Assembly (NCBI GenBank): GCA_021372815.1
Contig: JAJFTS010000224.1
Coordinates: forward strand, 1 to 40,180
Reading direction: 5' to 3'
From: Deltaproteobacteria bacterium
GTDB taxonomy: Bacteria > Desulfobacterota > Syntrophia > Syntrophales > Smithellaceae
Length of the DNA stretch: 40,180 nt
Part shown: positions 25,575 through 32,087 of the stretch, in pieces
Position numbering within the stretch: the stretch's first letter is position 1
Layout of the letters: the number at the start of each line of letters is the position of its first letter
The notes under the pieces: model-generated
The model's input: the letters and a program-made list of their open reading frames with translations, nothing else
Databases searched by the model: none
Told to the model about the DNA's origin: nothing
Position numbers and translations under genes: made by a program

Positions 25575-25883
25575 TTACCACTTCGCCGGACGGGCGATTC
25601 CGGGATCGCAGTCGACGGTATATTCCACGACATCGATTCCGTAGCGGTTAATCTTCGCCGTCCAAACCGGTTTATTTTTTTCAACGTGGATTAATTTTCG
25701 CTCAGCGAGATAATCCAGGTTATTTCTGATTTCCATCTCCGTCGCACCGGTGACAACCGGTTCGACTGTCCTCTGAATAAGAGTCTCCGAGGTTCCAATC
25801 GGCTGGGCAGCGTATAATGTGCGAAGAATCAACCAGCGCAATTCTTCTCTACGTGCTTTTTCGAAATCGAGATTACTGCTCAT
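25575..25883 (-). CDS. Mu gp26-like winged-helix protein
   Basis: A 102-residue protein with a winged-helix pattern: FEKARREELRWLILRTLYAAQPIGTSETLIQRTV, then TEMEIRNNLDYLAERKLIHVEK. It corresponds in order and size to Mu gp26, between gp25-like and gp27-like genes. It may assist packaging or regulate late genes; its exact role is not established. Its 5' end overlaps the upstream gene by 11 bases. Confidence 0.72.
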   Translation of the reverse strand: MSSNLDFEKARREELRWLILRTLYAAQPIGTSETLIQRTVEPVVTGATEMEIRNNLDYLAERKLIHVEKNKPVWTAKINRYGIDVVEYTVDCDPGIARPAKW

Positions 25884-26199
25884 GTTGTCTCCCCTTTAAA
25901 ATTTCCGAGATCATATCCCGGAGCTTATCCAGCTTTTGGTTAATACAGACATCAAACCTGATAAAATCCTCGCGTCGGACATATTCCGCCGGTAAATCAG
26001 CCTTTAGTTCCAGCAACTCACGCTCCAGCGCCGAGCATGAGTCTTTTGTTTTTTTGAGCTCGGAAAGTTCCTTTTCAAAAGACTTGAACGCCCGGCTGAT
26101 CATGAACTGCACGGCAACTATGATAATCGCGCTCCAGGCCGACATGATTCCCAATAAAGCTAAAAAGATCTGCCACAATTGCCATCCCTGTTCAGGCAT
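25873..26199 (-). CDS. Mu gp25-like membrane coiled-coil protein (DUF2730 type)
   Basis: A 108-residue protein with one N-terminal membrane segment (about 8-32, QIFLALLGIMSAWSAIIIVAVQFMI) followed by a coiled coil (FEKELSELKKTKDSCSALERELLELKADL) and a basic end. Size and order match Mu gp25 (DUF2730). The topology would also suit an inner-membrane partner in lysis. Family assignment is good, function unproven. Confidence 0.75.
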   Translation of the reverse strand: MPEQGWQLWQIFLALLGIMSAWSAIIIVAVQFMISRAFKSFEKELSELKKTKDSCSALERELLELKADLPAEYVRREDFIRFDVCINQKLDKLRDMISEILKGRQHEQ

Positions 26200-26216
26200 T
26201 CAAGAAACTCCTCGGT

Positions 26217-26513
26217 TTATTTTTGTTTCCCGTCAGGATCTGCTGTGCCGCCATCCTGTGTATTTCTCTCTGTGAAACTCTGGCCGAATTTGCCCAGGGC
26301 AACGATGCCGATCGCCATCCCGTAGCTAATGTACACGCCGGCGGGAATATCGACGATCGATCCGTTATAGATGCAAATCCCCGACCAGGTTCCCCAAAAC
26401 ACAACCGTCGAGACAACAGTCGTAAAAAGATACGAAAACCTATTGCTCGAATAAGTGCTCGCAAAATCCGTCAGTTGCTTAAGATAGGCTAAAATTTTTC
26501 TAACGATTTCCAC
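26217..26513 (-). CDS. Candidate holin or lysis-associated membrane protein
   Basis: A 98-residue protein with a GTG start (26513), preceded by AGGTGG. It has two membrane segments (about residues 26-48 and 55-76, joined by NGSIVDIPAG) and a short hydrophilic, acidic C-terminus. Small size, two-segment topology and location next to the endolysin cluster suggest a class II holin. Its start overlaps the upstream gene by 14 bases. No family hallmark is visible. Confidence 0.5.
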   Translation of the reverse strand: MEIVRKILAYLKQLTDFASTYSSNRFSYLFTTVVSTVVFWGTWSGICIYNGSIVDIPAGVYISYGMAIGIVALGKFGQSFTERNTQDGGTADPDGKQK

Positions 26514-27078
26514 GTTGCCACCTGTACTCGACGGTAATCATTGCTTTGCATTCTCCGGATGAATTCAACTCCCCGTAAACTCCGCTCACGACGTTTCCCG
26601 TGCGGAGAATATCCCACCGGGCATATACATCGCCGCCCATATTGTTGTCGGCTTCGGTGCCGATCGCGTAGCCATACCGCGCGCCGATCGCGCCATTATT
26701 GATTAATTCAAAAAATGAACGCGGCCGCTGCCTGGCGTTGATCTCGGTTTCCCGTGTTTCCGTATTGAATACGGCGATGACATCCGTTTTCCCGTCGTAT
26801 GGCGGGATTTCGGCTGTAGCCGTGATCTGCTTCCTGTCGTCAGTTGCTATTTCTTCCGGCAGCTTTAATTTCTTGGATGCCGTTTTTTTATCCAGGGCGA
26901 CAATTTTTTGGACGGGAATTTCTTTTCTGTCGATTTTTGTCGCCGATTGCATTTCTTTCGGTTTGGCAAAATTGGCCAGCGAGACGGAATATTGCGGAAA
27001 ATACCAGCGGCACATGGCGAATATAACGACAGCCAGTAGGGTAACGCCTCCGATAATTATTTTTACTTTTCCCGTCAT
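26500..27078 (-). CDS. Membrane-anchored protein, possible spanin-like partner
   Basis: A 192-residue protein starting MTGKVKIIIGG; the ATG at 27078 is chosen over one 12 bases upstream because GGAAGGT precedes it at good spacing. Residues about 5-25 form a membrane segment. A Lys/Glu-rich linker follows, then an ordered domain with NNGAIGARYGYAIGTEADNNMGGDVYARWDIL. The single anchor and large outside domain would suit a periplasmic-facing lysis protein. No family is recognised. Confidence 0.55.
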   Translation of the reverse strand: MTGKVKIIIGGVTLLAVVIFAMCRWYFPQYSVSLANFAKPKEMQSATKIDRKEIPVQKIVALDKKTASKKLKLPEEIATDDRKQITATAEIPPYDGKTDVIAVFNTETRETEINARQRPRSFFELINNGAIGARYGYAIGTEADNNMGGDVYARWDILRTGNVVSGVYGELNSSGECKAMITVEYRWQRGNR

Positions 27079-27092
27079 ATGACCTTCCACGT

Positions 27093-27236
27093 TTAGAATC
27101 TTATCCTGGCCAGAGCATCAAAAATTACCCTTCGGAGAGCTTCTGGAATAATTGCGGGTTTATATATCAGCGCCAGCAGCAGTGCGCTCGCGGCTATCAC
27201 GACGATCAAAAAGATGATAAACAATGCCTGAAACAT
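27093..27236 (-). CDS. Single-span membrane peptide (47 aa)
   Basis: A 47-residue peptide (MFQALFIIFLIVVIAASALL..) with one strong hydrophobic segment (residues 3-25) and a basic C-terminal helix. An AGGAGG lies 6 bases before ATG 27236, which makes a real start likely despite the short length. It sits between the endolysin and the other membrane genes, so it may be a pinholin or lysis accessory. Confidence 0.6.
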   Translation of the reverse strand: MFQALFIIFLIVVIAASALLLALIYKPAIIPEALRRVIFDALARIRF

Positions 27237-27263
27237 AAAATCCTCCTTCTTGGAGTTTTCGCC

Positions 27264-27318
27264 CTGTCTGCTCCGGAGCATGTCCGGTGTTGGTCAGCAC
27301 CGCGCCCCGGAGCGTTCC
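27264..27318. promoter_or_regulatory. Nested stem-loop before the membrane-peptide gene
   Basis: Outer arms CTCCGG/CCGGAG enclose an inner hairpin CGGTG/CACCG, in the gap between the endolysin stop and the 47-residue gene. It could control the balance between endolysin and downstream lysis genes. This is only a structural observation. Confidence 0.35.
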
Positions 27319-27326
27319 CACAGGAG

Positions 27327-27842
27327 TTATTTTGTCACCCCGGCTGTTCTGCCTGGCCGGGATCCGGTTTCGATGCCCTCAAAGTGAGGATAATCAGGTT
27401 TCGGGAATCTGCCACCCCAGCGCAGCCCGCAGGCTTCTCCGATCGCTCCAGCCTGCATATAATCGGATATTTGATCCTCGTTGACATCCGCCTTCATGTC
27501 CCAGTGCGGTTTTTTATTGATGACGAGCGCGATATCGAACGCGCGCGATTTGTTATTGTCGGGATTGCCGTCATCGAGATTGACGATGTGCTTAGAATTC
27601 AGCGTCCAGGTGACAACATTATTCTGGCTCTCTTTGATCGGCGCCAGACCGGCGATCTGGCGCAGCTTGTTCACTTCCGTGACGATTTTACGTCCCTGGG
27701 CGTAGAGTGCGATTTGCTCATCGACTGTCCGGGCAGTGCAGGTCAGGATAAAATTCAATCCTTTGGACAGCATGGCAACGGCGAATTTATTGTATTTCGC
27801 CTGCATCGAATCGGTTAAGTCGCTTTTAAACCTTGAAGGCAT
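27327..27842 (-). CDS. Endolysin: peptidoglycan L-Ala-D-Glu endopeptidase (M15 type)
   Basis: A 171-residue peptidase that cuts the peptide cross-links of the cell wall. Start at 27842 (MPSRFKSDLT) is chosen for its AGGAGAG site; the longer frame begins in repeat-like sequence. A TARTVDEQIALYAQGR motif (36-51) leads to zinc ligands SKH85, D103 in AFDIAL, and H153 in PHFEG, the M15C-like arrangement. There is no signal peptide, so a holin would be needed for release. Family length is usually 130-180 residues, which fits. It stands first in the lysis group, just downstream of the small RNA unit. Confidence 0.88.
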   Translation of the reverse strand: MPSRFKSDLTDSMQAKYNKFAVAMLSKGLNFILTCTARTVDEQIALYAQGRKIVTEVNKLRQIAGLAPIKESQNNVVTWTLNSKHIVNLDDGNPDNNKSRAFDIALVINKKPHWDMKADVNEDQISDYMQAGAIGEACGLRWGGRFPKPDYPHFEGIETGSRPGRTAGVTK

Positions 27843-27995
27843 TTCACTCTCCTGTTGTAACCCTCGCACCCCATTCGCCTGACGGCTCAGGGATATTTCC
27901 GCCAGCGCTTCGAGCTTCACACCCCGTTCGCTTCGCTCAGGGGTTGTTCAACTTACGCCTCGAACTTCATTGCATTCGTTCTTGGCGAGTTTCAC

Positions 27996-28036
27996 AAAAA
28001 AAGCCCGCACCGGAATTTTATCCGGTACGGGCTTCT
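27996..28036 (-). terminator. Intrinsic terminator
   Basis: On the minus strand GCCCGTACCGGA pairs with TCCGGTGCGGGC (one mismatch) around a short AT loop, followed by seven Ts. It ends the short transcription unit that starts near 28149 and separates it from the endolysin gene. Confidence 0.9.
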
Positions 28037-28149
28037 TGAGCCTCTTCCGTCGCCGATGGTTCTCATGGAACTCTTTCCTGATCGGAATCAGCGAAGGTCA
28101 AATCTTTGCGGTCGAACCGCTCTGTCAATAACAAAGAACAACTTTATAT
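27997..28149 (-). ncRNA. Candidate small structured RNA (about 150 nt)
   Basis: The interval has its own promoter (28156-28183) and intrinsic terminator (27996-28036), with about 110 bases between. It can form a hairpin GCGGT-TCG-ACCGC within a UCUUU/AAAGA stem. A longer stem has GCUGAU pairing with AUCGGC and CUUC pairing with GAAG. Its only notable open frame is 24 codons (ATG AGA ACC.., running into the terminator). It could act as a small regulatory RNA, an attenuator for the lysis genes, or encode a tiny peptide. No known RNA family was recognised. Confidence 0.55.
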
Positions 28150-28155
28150 GATCCC

Positions 28156-28183
28156 ATCATATTCAAAAAAAAGACTTTGTCAA
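28156..28183 (-). promoter_or_regulatory. Strong sigma-70-like promoter
   Basis: On the minus strand there is a perfect TTGACA (28178-28183), a 16-base spacer rich in T, and TATGAT (28156-28161). It lies just downstream of the early operon terminator and drives the candidate RNA. With the terminator at 27996 in place, host RNA polymerase could express it independently of phage activators, also in the lysogen. Confidence 0.8.
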
Positions 28184-28254
28184 GAAAAATTTGCAATTAT
28201 TTAAAAAAAATTTTATATATAAAAATTTTGCTTTTCTCATGAAGCACAAAAGAC

Positions 28255-28282
28255 AAAAAAAAGAGGGCGATTTCTCGCCCTC
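28255..28282 (-). terminator. Intrinsic terminator at the end of the early/middle operon
   Basis: GAGGGCGA-GAAA-TCGCCCTC followed by eight Ts on the minus strand, 36 bases after the com-like stop codon. A perfect 8-base-pair stem with a GNRA-type loop. It closes the operon running from the transposase region. Confidence 0.92.
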
Positions 28283-28317
28283 AAAACGCCTCTCTGTCAT
28301 TACCGGTGCCGGATATA

Positions 28318-28482
28318 TCAACTTATTCCGGCAACCGCAATCTTCTCTGGCGGATCTTTCTCCTCCGCCGCAACTTTTAAAATCCTTCCGCACTTGGGAC
28401 ATTTAATTTCGATTATACCCTTCTCAAGTTTCCCGCGAAAAAGCAATTTGCGGCATTTTGGATTAAAGCAACGGAAGTCCAT
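28318..28482 (-). CDS. com: Com-like zinc-binding translational regulator (54 aa)
   Basis: A 54-residue protein in an overlooked short frame. It begins MDFRCFNPKCRKLLF and continues IIEIKCPKCGRILKVAAEE: two CxxxxC/CxxC pairs flanked as in Mu Com, which binds a hairpin in the mom mRNA leader and frees its ribosome binding site. It starts one base after the stop of the membrane gene upstream. In Mu, com is followed by mom; here it is followed by a terminator, and the only modification gene seen is the methyltransferase at the far end. Family recognition is good from spacing; the target RNA is unknown. Confidence 0.85.
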   Translation of the reverse strand: MDFRCFNPKCRKLLFRGKLEKGIIEIKCPKCGRILKVAAEEKDPPEKIAVAGIS

Positions 28483-28483
28483 T

Positions 28484-28690
28484 CTATCGATGCCCCCATA
28501 ACCCGCGTATATGGTTTACAGTGAACCAGATCGAGACCAGGAATATTCCCCACTGCCCCGATGTAAACGAGGCGTATATCCAGAACGGTTGCCCGCACAG
28601 GCCGCAAATGAAGCCCAGCCGGTACCGTTTCCCGGACAGCGCCCAGATTGAAATGCAGGAGAAGATAAGTATTGCGGCTTGGATGATCAT
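28484..28690 (-). CDS. Small membrane protein (68 aa)
   Basis: A 68-residue hydrophobic protein with two to three membrane segments (MIIQAAILIFSCISIWAL; RLGFICGLCGQPFWIYAS; WGIFLVSIWFTVNHI). It resembles small phage transport-like membrane proteins of unknown role. It directly follows leader repeat copy B, whose TAAGGACTCATT provides the ribosome site, and it precedes the com-like gene by one base. Confidence 0.75.
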   Translation of the reverse strand: MIIQAAILIFSCISIWALSGKRYRLGFICGLCGQPFWIYASFTSGQWGIFLVSIWFTVNHIRGLWGHR

Positions 28691-28775
28691 AATGAGTCCT
28701 TAATTTTTTCTAGCTTCGCGACGAAAAAATTTTAGAGCGAATTATCCCCGAAGCGAAGCGGATGGGGGATTAACC
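28691..28775 (-). repeat. Dual-hairpin leader repeat, copy B
   Basis: On the minus strand: ATCCCCC-..-GGGGAT hairpin with a CATCCGCTTCGCTTCG loop, linker GGGATAATTCGCTCTAA, second hairpin AATTTTTTC/GAAAAAATT, then AAGGACTCATT and the ATG at 28690. Both stems differ in sequence from the other copies yet remain paired. Confidence 0.88.
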
Positions 28776-29294
28776 GACCTCCGTATTGACCTTAATGTTA
28801 ATCCCCAGAACCAGATTGATCTTAACCGGGACATCCGTCTGCTCCCGGTTAAGATCAGGTTTTATTTCCGACAAAACACCTGGGACCGGAAGCGGAGAGA
28901 CTGCCTTCGCCGGCGCTGCAGGCATATGCTGTTTGACTGTTTTAATGGGTATGCTTTTCTTTCTATCCGCATAGTTCGCCTTCAACCCGAGCCTACGCCT
29001 TGCCATCCAGATCGTATTCCTGCCAACGCCGAACACTGCCGCTATTTCTTTGTCGTTTTTTCCTTCACTAACCAGAAGCCTTAATTTGCCGTCATCAACT
29101 TTTTTAGTCATCGCCTTCCTTCCTCCTGAATTATTCTTTTTAAAATTATCAAATTGCACGCAGGTCTGGCATTCCGGGTATGTTGGAAGCAACCTGCCGC
29201 CATGTTCCTTAAACGCCTTGCGCCTGTCAATGCAGCCCTGTGCGGTCAGATCACAATGAAACTGCTCACAGTGAATCATTTCGAGATCTTCCAT
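28770..29294 (-). CDS. Zinc-finger and helix-turn-helix regulator (174 aa)
   Basis: An N-terminal Cys-rich part (HCEQFHCDLTAQGCIDRRKAF.., YPECQTCVQF; cysteines near 9, 14, 21, 42, 45) is followed by a helix-turn-helix: VSEGKNDKEIAAVFGVGRNTIWMARRRLGL (about 76-105). The C-terminus is Pro-rich and then beta-like. No Mor/C activator of the usual type was found, so this is one candidate for the middle or late transcription regulator. The function is inferred from the DNA-binding motif only. Confidence 0.65.
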   Translation of the reverse strand: MEDLEMIHCEQFHCDLTAQGCIDRRKAFKEHGGRLLPTYPECQTCVQFDNFKKNNSGGRKAMTKKVDDGKLRLLVSEGKNDKEIAAVFGVGRNTIWMARRRLGLKANYADRKKSIPIKTVKQHMPAAPAKAVSPLPVPGVLSEIKPDLNREQTDVPVKINLVLGINIKVNTEVG

Positions 29295-29887
29295 TATTTT
29301 GCCAGCCCTCCTAAAAGATTACGGACACGCGTCAGGTTTTGTTTCGCCTGATCCTGCGTAATTGGGGACAGATCCTCCCCGACGTCTTCCCGGTCTCCGT
29401 CCGGATCAATAAACCTTTGCGGGGTCTCCGTCGCTCTATGCATGCCCCTTGCCGTTGCATTGCTTTCATTCTGGCGCAGATCACGCTCGGCCCGGATGGA
29501 TGCGGCCTTGCCCTCGCGCTCGGAGATATCGATCATGACCTTCTTTAAGTAATTGTGATTCTCCAGCACGTCGGTGAAATTCTTCTTGATGCACACATCA
29601 ATGGCTTCGATGATTCCGGCGTGGCTGATCTTATAAAGTTTTTTCTTATAACTGAACGACTGCGAATCGAAGAGTTTGACCATTTCTTCCATGATGCGGC
29701 GGAACTTTAGCGCCCTGATCTGGAATGGCGTCACGCCGAACAGACTGACGTATCCCATAACAGCGCTGCCGTGTTTTTTAATCGCTTCATGTGTTGTCAG
29801 TGCATTGTAAATGTATTCCAGAGCATTACTGATTTGAATATCCATAAAATCCAGTTCCTTTCGACAGTATGGGCAGTTAAATTTCAT
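29294..29887 (-). CDS. Phage early protein with N-terminal CxxC (197 aa)
   Basis: A 197-residue protein, N-terminus MKFNCPYCRKELDF (single CxxC knuckle), a helical core (about 25-110), then a charged C-terminal third (EREGKAASIRAERDLRQNESNA). Its ribosome binding site lies in leader repeat copy C (TAAGGACTCGCT) immediately before the ATG. It overlaps the 174-residue gene by one base. No family recognised. Confidence 0.62.
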   Translation of the reverse strand: MKFNCPYCRKELDFMDIQISNALEYIYNALTTHEAIKKHGSAVMGYVSLFGVTPFQIRALKFRRIMEEMVKLFDSQSFSYKKKLYKISHAGIIEAIDVCIKKNFTDVLENHNYLKKVMIDISEREGKAASIRAERDLRQNESNATARGMHRATETPQRFIDPDGDREDVGEDLSPITQDQAKQNLTRVRNLLGGLAK

Positions 29888-29971
29888 AGCGAGTCCTTAT
29901 GTCCTCGAAGCAGAGCGCGCGGGGACATTAGAGCGAGCTATCCCCGAGCGAACGCGAGTGGGATTAGTACC
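29888..29971 (-). repeat. Dual-hairpin leader repeat, copy C
   Basis: On the minus strand: ATCCC hairpin (loop CACTCGCGTTCGCTCG), linker GGGATAGCTCGCTCTAA, hairpin TGTCC..GGACA with a GC-rich loop, then TAAGGACTCGCT and the ATG at 29887. It also encodes the last ~20 residues of the gene upstream (RVRSGIARSNVPARSASRT). Confidence 0.86.
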
Positions 29972-30415
29972 TTTATGTTTTTTGAAATATTCGACAAAAG
30001 AATCGATATCTAAAAATATATTAAAAGGCTTTTCCTTTCCAAATTCCAATAAAGCATCTATCATGGCAAATTGAGTAAATTCAGAAACAACGACGTAGTA
30101 AGTGTTCGGACGATCATCCGCTAGCTTTCTTATCTCCCTGCAAAGATGTTCCAGGCAGGAATTACCAACCGACATTCCACCCCAGTCGAAGAAAAACACA
30201 TCGCAGATTTCGTCAAGACAATTACTGTCTATGGTACATGTGACGTTTTCAAATTCAATATGATGTCGATTTAAAGCCGGATTGATATTTACTTCATACT
30301 CTTCTTCCGGGCTGTCGACCATTGATGTGAACATAGGATCGCAAAAATATATGACTTTTTCCGCGCTGAAAATTTGGTATTTTTCTTTTTTTAGTTTGCT
30401 TATTTTCCGTTTCAT
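29897..30415 (-). CDS. Unknown early protein (172 aa)
   Basis: A 172-residue protein, AT-richer than its neighbours. It has short patterned segments: KVIYFCDPMFTS; CDVFFFDWGGMSVG; NTYYVVVSEFTQFAMIDALLEF. The alternating beta/alpha pattern resembles a Rossmann-type fold of unknown use. Its C-terminal ~20 residues are translated from leader repeat copy C, so the natural end was probably overwritten. Base composition suggests separate origin. No family recognised. Confidence 0.55.
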   Translation of the reverse strand: MKRKISKLKKEKYQIFSAEKVIYFCDPMFTSMVDSPEEEYEVNINPALNRHHIEFENVTCTIDSNCLDEICDVFFFDWGGMSVGNSCLEHLCREIRKLADDRPNTYYVVVSEFTQFAMIDALLEFGKEKPFNIFLDIDSFVEYFKKHKGTNPTRVRSGIARSNVPARSASRT

Positions 30416-30645
30416 TTCCTCCGCTCCTGCTCTTCCATATTTTTTATAAAGTCATTTATCTCCCGTGCCGCGGCATTCATTGTGGCAGTTAAATGTCGAG
30501 TCATCTGTCTCAAATCAAACGTACCACCCTTATCGTTCTCATCCATATCTTCGTCTTCTAAGTCCTGGGCGAGCTTTTGCAATTCTTCCAGCCGGAAAAC
30601 CTCGGTGCACACATACTGTTTTTTATGGTCAAATATTCTAGTCAT
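30412..30645 (-). CDS. Unknown small acidic protein (77 aa)
   Basis: A 77-residue helical protein with an acidic middle (LAQDLEDEDMDENDKGG) and a charged end (NDFIKNMEEQERRK). It overlaps the next gene by four bases and the previous one by four bases, so all three are probably translated together. It resembles small regulators or decoys in size but no function can be assigned. Confidence 0.55.
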   Translation of the reverse strand: MTRIFDHKKQYVCTEVFRLEELQKLAQDLEDEDMDENDKGGTFDLRQMTRHLTATMNAAAREINDFIKNMEEQERRK

Positions 30646-30896
30646 CTACTCGCTACCCCCCCCCATAAACTTTGCTGAAACGGGTTTGTCCTTCCGATTT
30701 TCAATTCATGCTCGAGGGCGGCGATCGTGCGAGGTTTCGGGCACGGATTTCCTTTGCAATCGGGTCCGTAAAAACCTTGATCATTGCAATAACACCTGAT
30801 AATCGGATAATCGAGTTTGCAAGTGGCATCGCCAAGCCCAATAAAGAGGGCGCGGCATCCGAAGCATGATCTTTTATCGCGTAATTTCCCCATCAT
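30642..30896 (-). CDS. Cys-rich small protein (84 aa)
   Basis: An 84-residue protein with seven cysteines (RSCFGCRALF; ATCKLDYPIIRCYCNDQGFYGPDCKGNPCPKP), likely binding metal or stabilised by disulphides. It is preceded by GGGAGAGA, a good ribosome site, and follows the 55-residue gene. Similar compact zinc proteins are common in the early region of Mu-like phages. No function assigned. Confidence 0.6.
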   Translation of the reverse strand: MMGKLRDKRSCFGCRALFIGLGDATCKLDYPIIRCYCNDQGFYGPDCKGNPCPKPRTIAALEHELKIGRTNPFQQSLWGGVASR

Positions 30897-30923
30897 TCTC
30901 TCCCGTGGTTTTCCATGTAACTC

Positions 30924-31091
30924 TTATTTTTCGCGGCATTTGCACCAGCCGCCGCCGAGTGAATCGCTTTTGACTTTAATCTCGCAATCATCAAAAGCCC
31001 AGCCAGCCGCAGCGCACGCTTCCCGCGCGCTTTTCGCTTTGCCTTCCCACCAATCATTAGATGTGATGTTACGTATTCTATAAACGTTCAC
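30924..31091 (-). CDS. Small protein, GTG start (55 aa)
   Basis: A 55-residue frame (VNVYRIRNITSNDWWEGKAKSAREA..GGGWCKCREK) with an AAAGAGAA ribosome site before the GTG. Its N-terminal half resembles a recurrent phage pattern 'W-W-x-G-x-A-x-S-A-x-E-A'. Three cysteines lie in the C-terminal half. Closely followed by the 84-residue gene. It is short but has a tight operon fit and coding-like composition. Confidence 0.6.
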   Translation of the reverse strand: MNVYRIRNITSNDWWEGKAKSAREACAAAGWAFDDCEIKVKSDSLGGGWCKCREK

Positions 31092-31106
31092 TTCTCTTTT
31101 TCCCTC

Positions 31107-31133
31107 CTGGATTCCGGCCTCCGCCGGAATGAC
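31107..31133. repeat. Palindromic repeat ('IPAKAGIQ' family), copy 2
   Basis: CTGGATTCCGGC-CTCC-GCCGGAATGAC, stem ATTCCGGC/GCCGGAAT. It is followed at 31144-31178 by another 7-base repeat with CATCCAC units. Confidence 0.75.
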
Positions 31134-31176
31134 TTAAATCTCTTTTCACTATTCACCATCCACCATCCACCAATCA

Positions 31177-31605
31177 CTATATAAACCTGCATTTCCGGCC
31201 TTGAGCATCCCGGTAATAGGGATGTTTGCCCGGCTCAAAAATAACCGTTTGGATTCCGTGCTTCTTATACCGACGCTCCCATTCCGCGGGCGTGATTTGG
31301 CGTTGCATCTCTTTGATTTCCGCTTCCTGACGGATCCGCAGGCTATCGATGGCGGCGTTATTTCCGGCATTAAAGACCAAAAGCGACCAAAATATAATCA
31401 GCGACAAAATAGCTAATGTCAGCGAGATCAGCAGCCAATGGTTATCGATCCAGGCCAGGGCACGCTGCCAACAGCGAGGTTGTCTTATCTGCGCGAGACA
31501 GCAGAGGTCAACATTCGACAGTATTTCGCAGTGATTGGGATATTCCGGATTATGCTTGCAGCATTCATGTGTATTGCAATACGGTTCATTAAAAATCAAT
31601 TTCAT
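31177..31605 (-). CDS. Cys-rich single-span membrane protein (142 aa)
   Basis: The N-terminal ~45 residues hold eight cysteines in pairs (HECCKHNPEY; NHCEILSNVDLCC), then a membrane segment (about 58-80, LLISLTLAILSLIIFWSLLVF) and a soluble C-terminal part (..AEWERRYKKHGIQTVIFEPGKHPYYR) ending RKCRFI. Its ribosome binding site is supplied by leader repeat copy D directly upstream. No function assigned; a membrane-linked metal-binding role is possible. Confidence 0.6.
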   Translation of the reverse strand: MKLIFNEPYCNTHECCKHNPEYPNHCEILSNVDLCCLAQIRQPRCWQRALAWIDNHWLLISLTLAILSLIIFWSLLVFNAGNNAAIDSLRIRQEAEIKEMQRQITPAEWERRYKKHGIQTVIFEPGKHPYYRDAQGRKCRFI

Positions 31606-31687
31606 AATGAGTCCTTACATTTTCGAAGCGAAGCGCGCGGAAATATTAGAGCGAATTATCCCTTCGCCGACAGGCGATGAGGGTGCC
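31606..31687 (-). repeat. Dual-hairpin leader repeat, copy D
   Basis: On the minus strand: hairpin CCCTCATCGCC..GGCGAAGGG, linker GGGATAATTCGCTCTAA, hairpin ATTTCCG..CGAAAAT, then TAAGGACTCATT and the ATG at 31605. It also encodes the last residues of the 89-residue gene upstream. Confidence 0.86.
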
Positions 31688-31884
31688 GCCTCCGCCTGGG
31701 CCGCTGTGAGCAGCGAGGATACTTGCGCAAACTGCGACATACACGTCTCGTAATCGAACGCCAGAAACGTGCAGCCATCGGCGTTTCCGTTATCATCCAG
31801 GCTGAACATGCAGCCCGCCCGCTGCGCGCTATCCGCGCCCTTGCATTTTCCGTCCTTTCCGCATAAATTCTTTTTCCCTTCCAT
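31615..31884 (-). CDS. Cys-containing small protein (89 aa)
   Basis: An 89-residue protein starting MEGKKNLCGKDGKCKG at 31884, chosen for GGGAGGT before it; the longer frame enters repeat sequence. Five cysteines are found in the first two thirds (LCGKDGKC; AGCMFSLD; DGCTFLAF; ETCMSQF), a likely metal site. Its last ~17 residues come from leader copy D. No family recognised. Confidence 0.6.
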   Translation of the reverse strand: MEGKKNLCGKDGKCKGADSAQRAGCMFSLDDNGNADGCTFLAFDYETCMSQFAQVSSLLTAAQAEAAPSSPVGEGIIRSNISARFASKM

Positions 31885-31904
31885 GATAACCTCCCGTCGG
31901 TTTT

Positions 31905-32087
31905 CTATTGGATATGGTGCCGTCTGCTTTTTTTCTGGCTGGTGAGATGCCAGTAGCCGCATCTGCAGCGATATATATTGTGCTCGTTTCTCTTGCCGTT
32001 TTTACGTTTCAGGCATCTCAGCAGGGCGTGTTTCGCCGCCAGCCAGGTGTTATATTTTGTTTTGTTGCAGGTCTCTTTTAATGTCAT
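31905..32087 (-). CDS. Small basic zinc-ribbon-like protein (60 aa)
   Basis: A 60-residue basic protein: METxC-like start (MTLKETCNKTKYNTWLAAKHALLRC..) and C-RCGYWHLTS, a His/Cys pattern shared with small phage proteins of unknown role. It overlaps the 3' end of the gam gene by 38 bases. High Lys/Arg content suggests nucleic-acid binding. Confidence 0.65.
   Translation of the reverse strand: MTLKETCNKTKYNTWLAAKHALLRCLKRKNGKRNEHNIYRCRCGYWHLTSQKKSRRHHIQ

Noticed and set aside
25493..25577. Sixth copy of the leader repeat, in opposite orientation
   Set aside because: It shares CATCCGCTTCGCTTCGGG and TGCTCATTACC, but the linker is degenerate and no gene follows; too weak to count as a copy.
28163..28402. 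Minus-strand frame of 79 codons
   Set aside because: It runs through a perfect terminator and a promoter, and overlaps the Com-like gene, which has the correct zinc motif in another frame.
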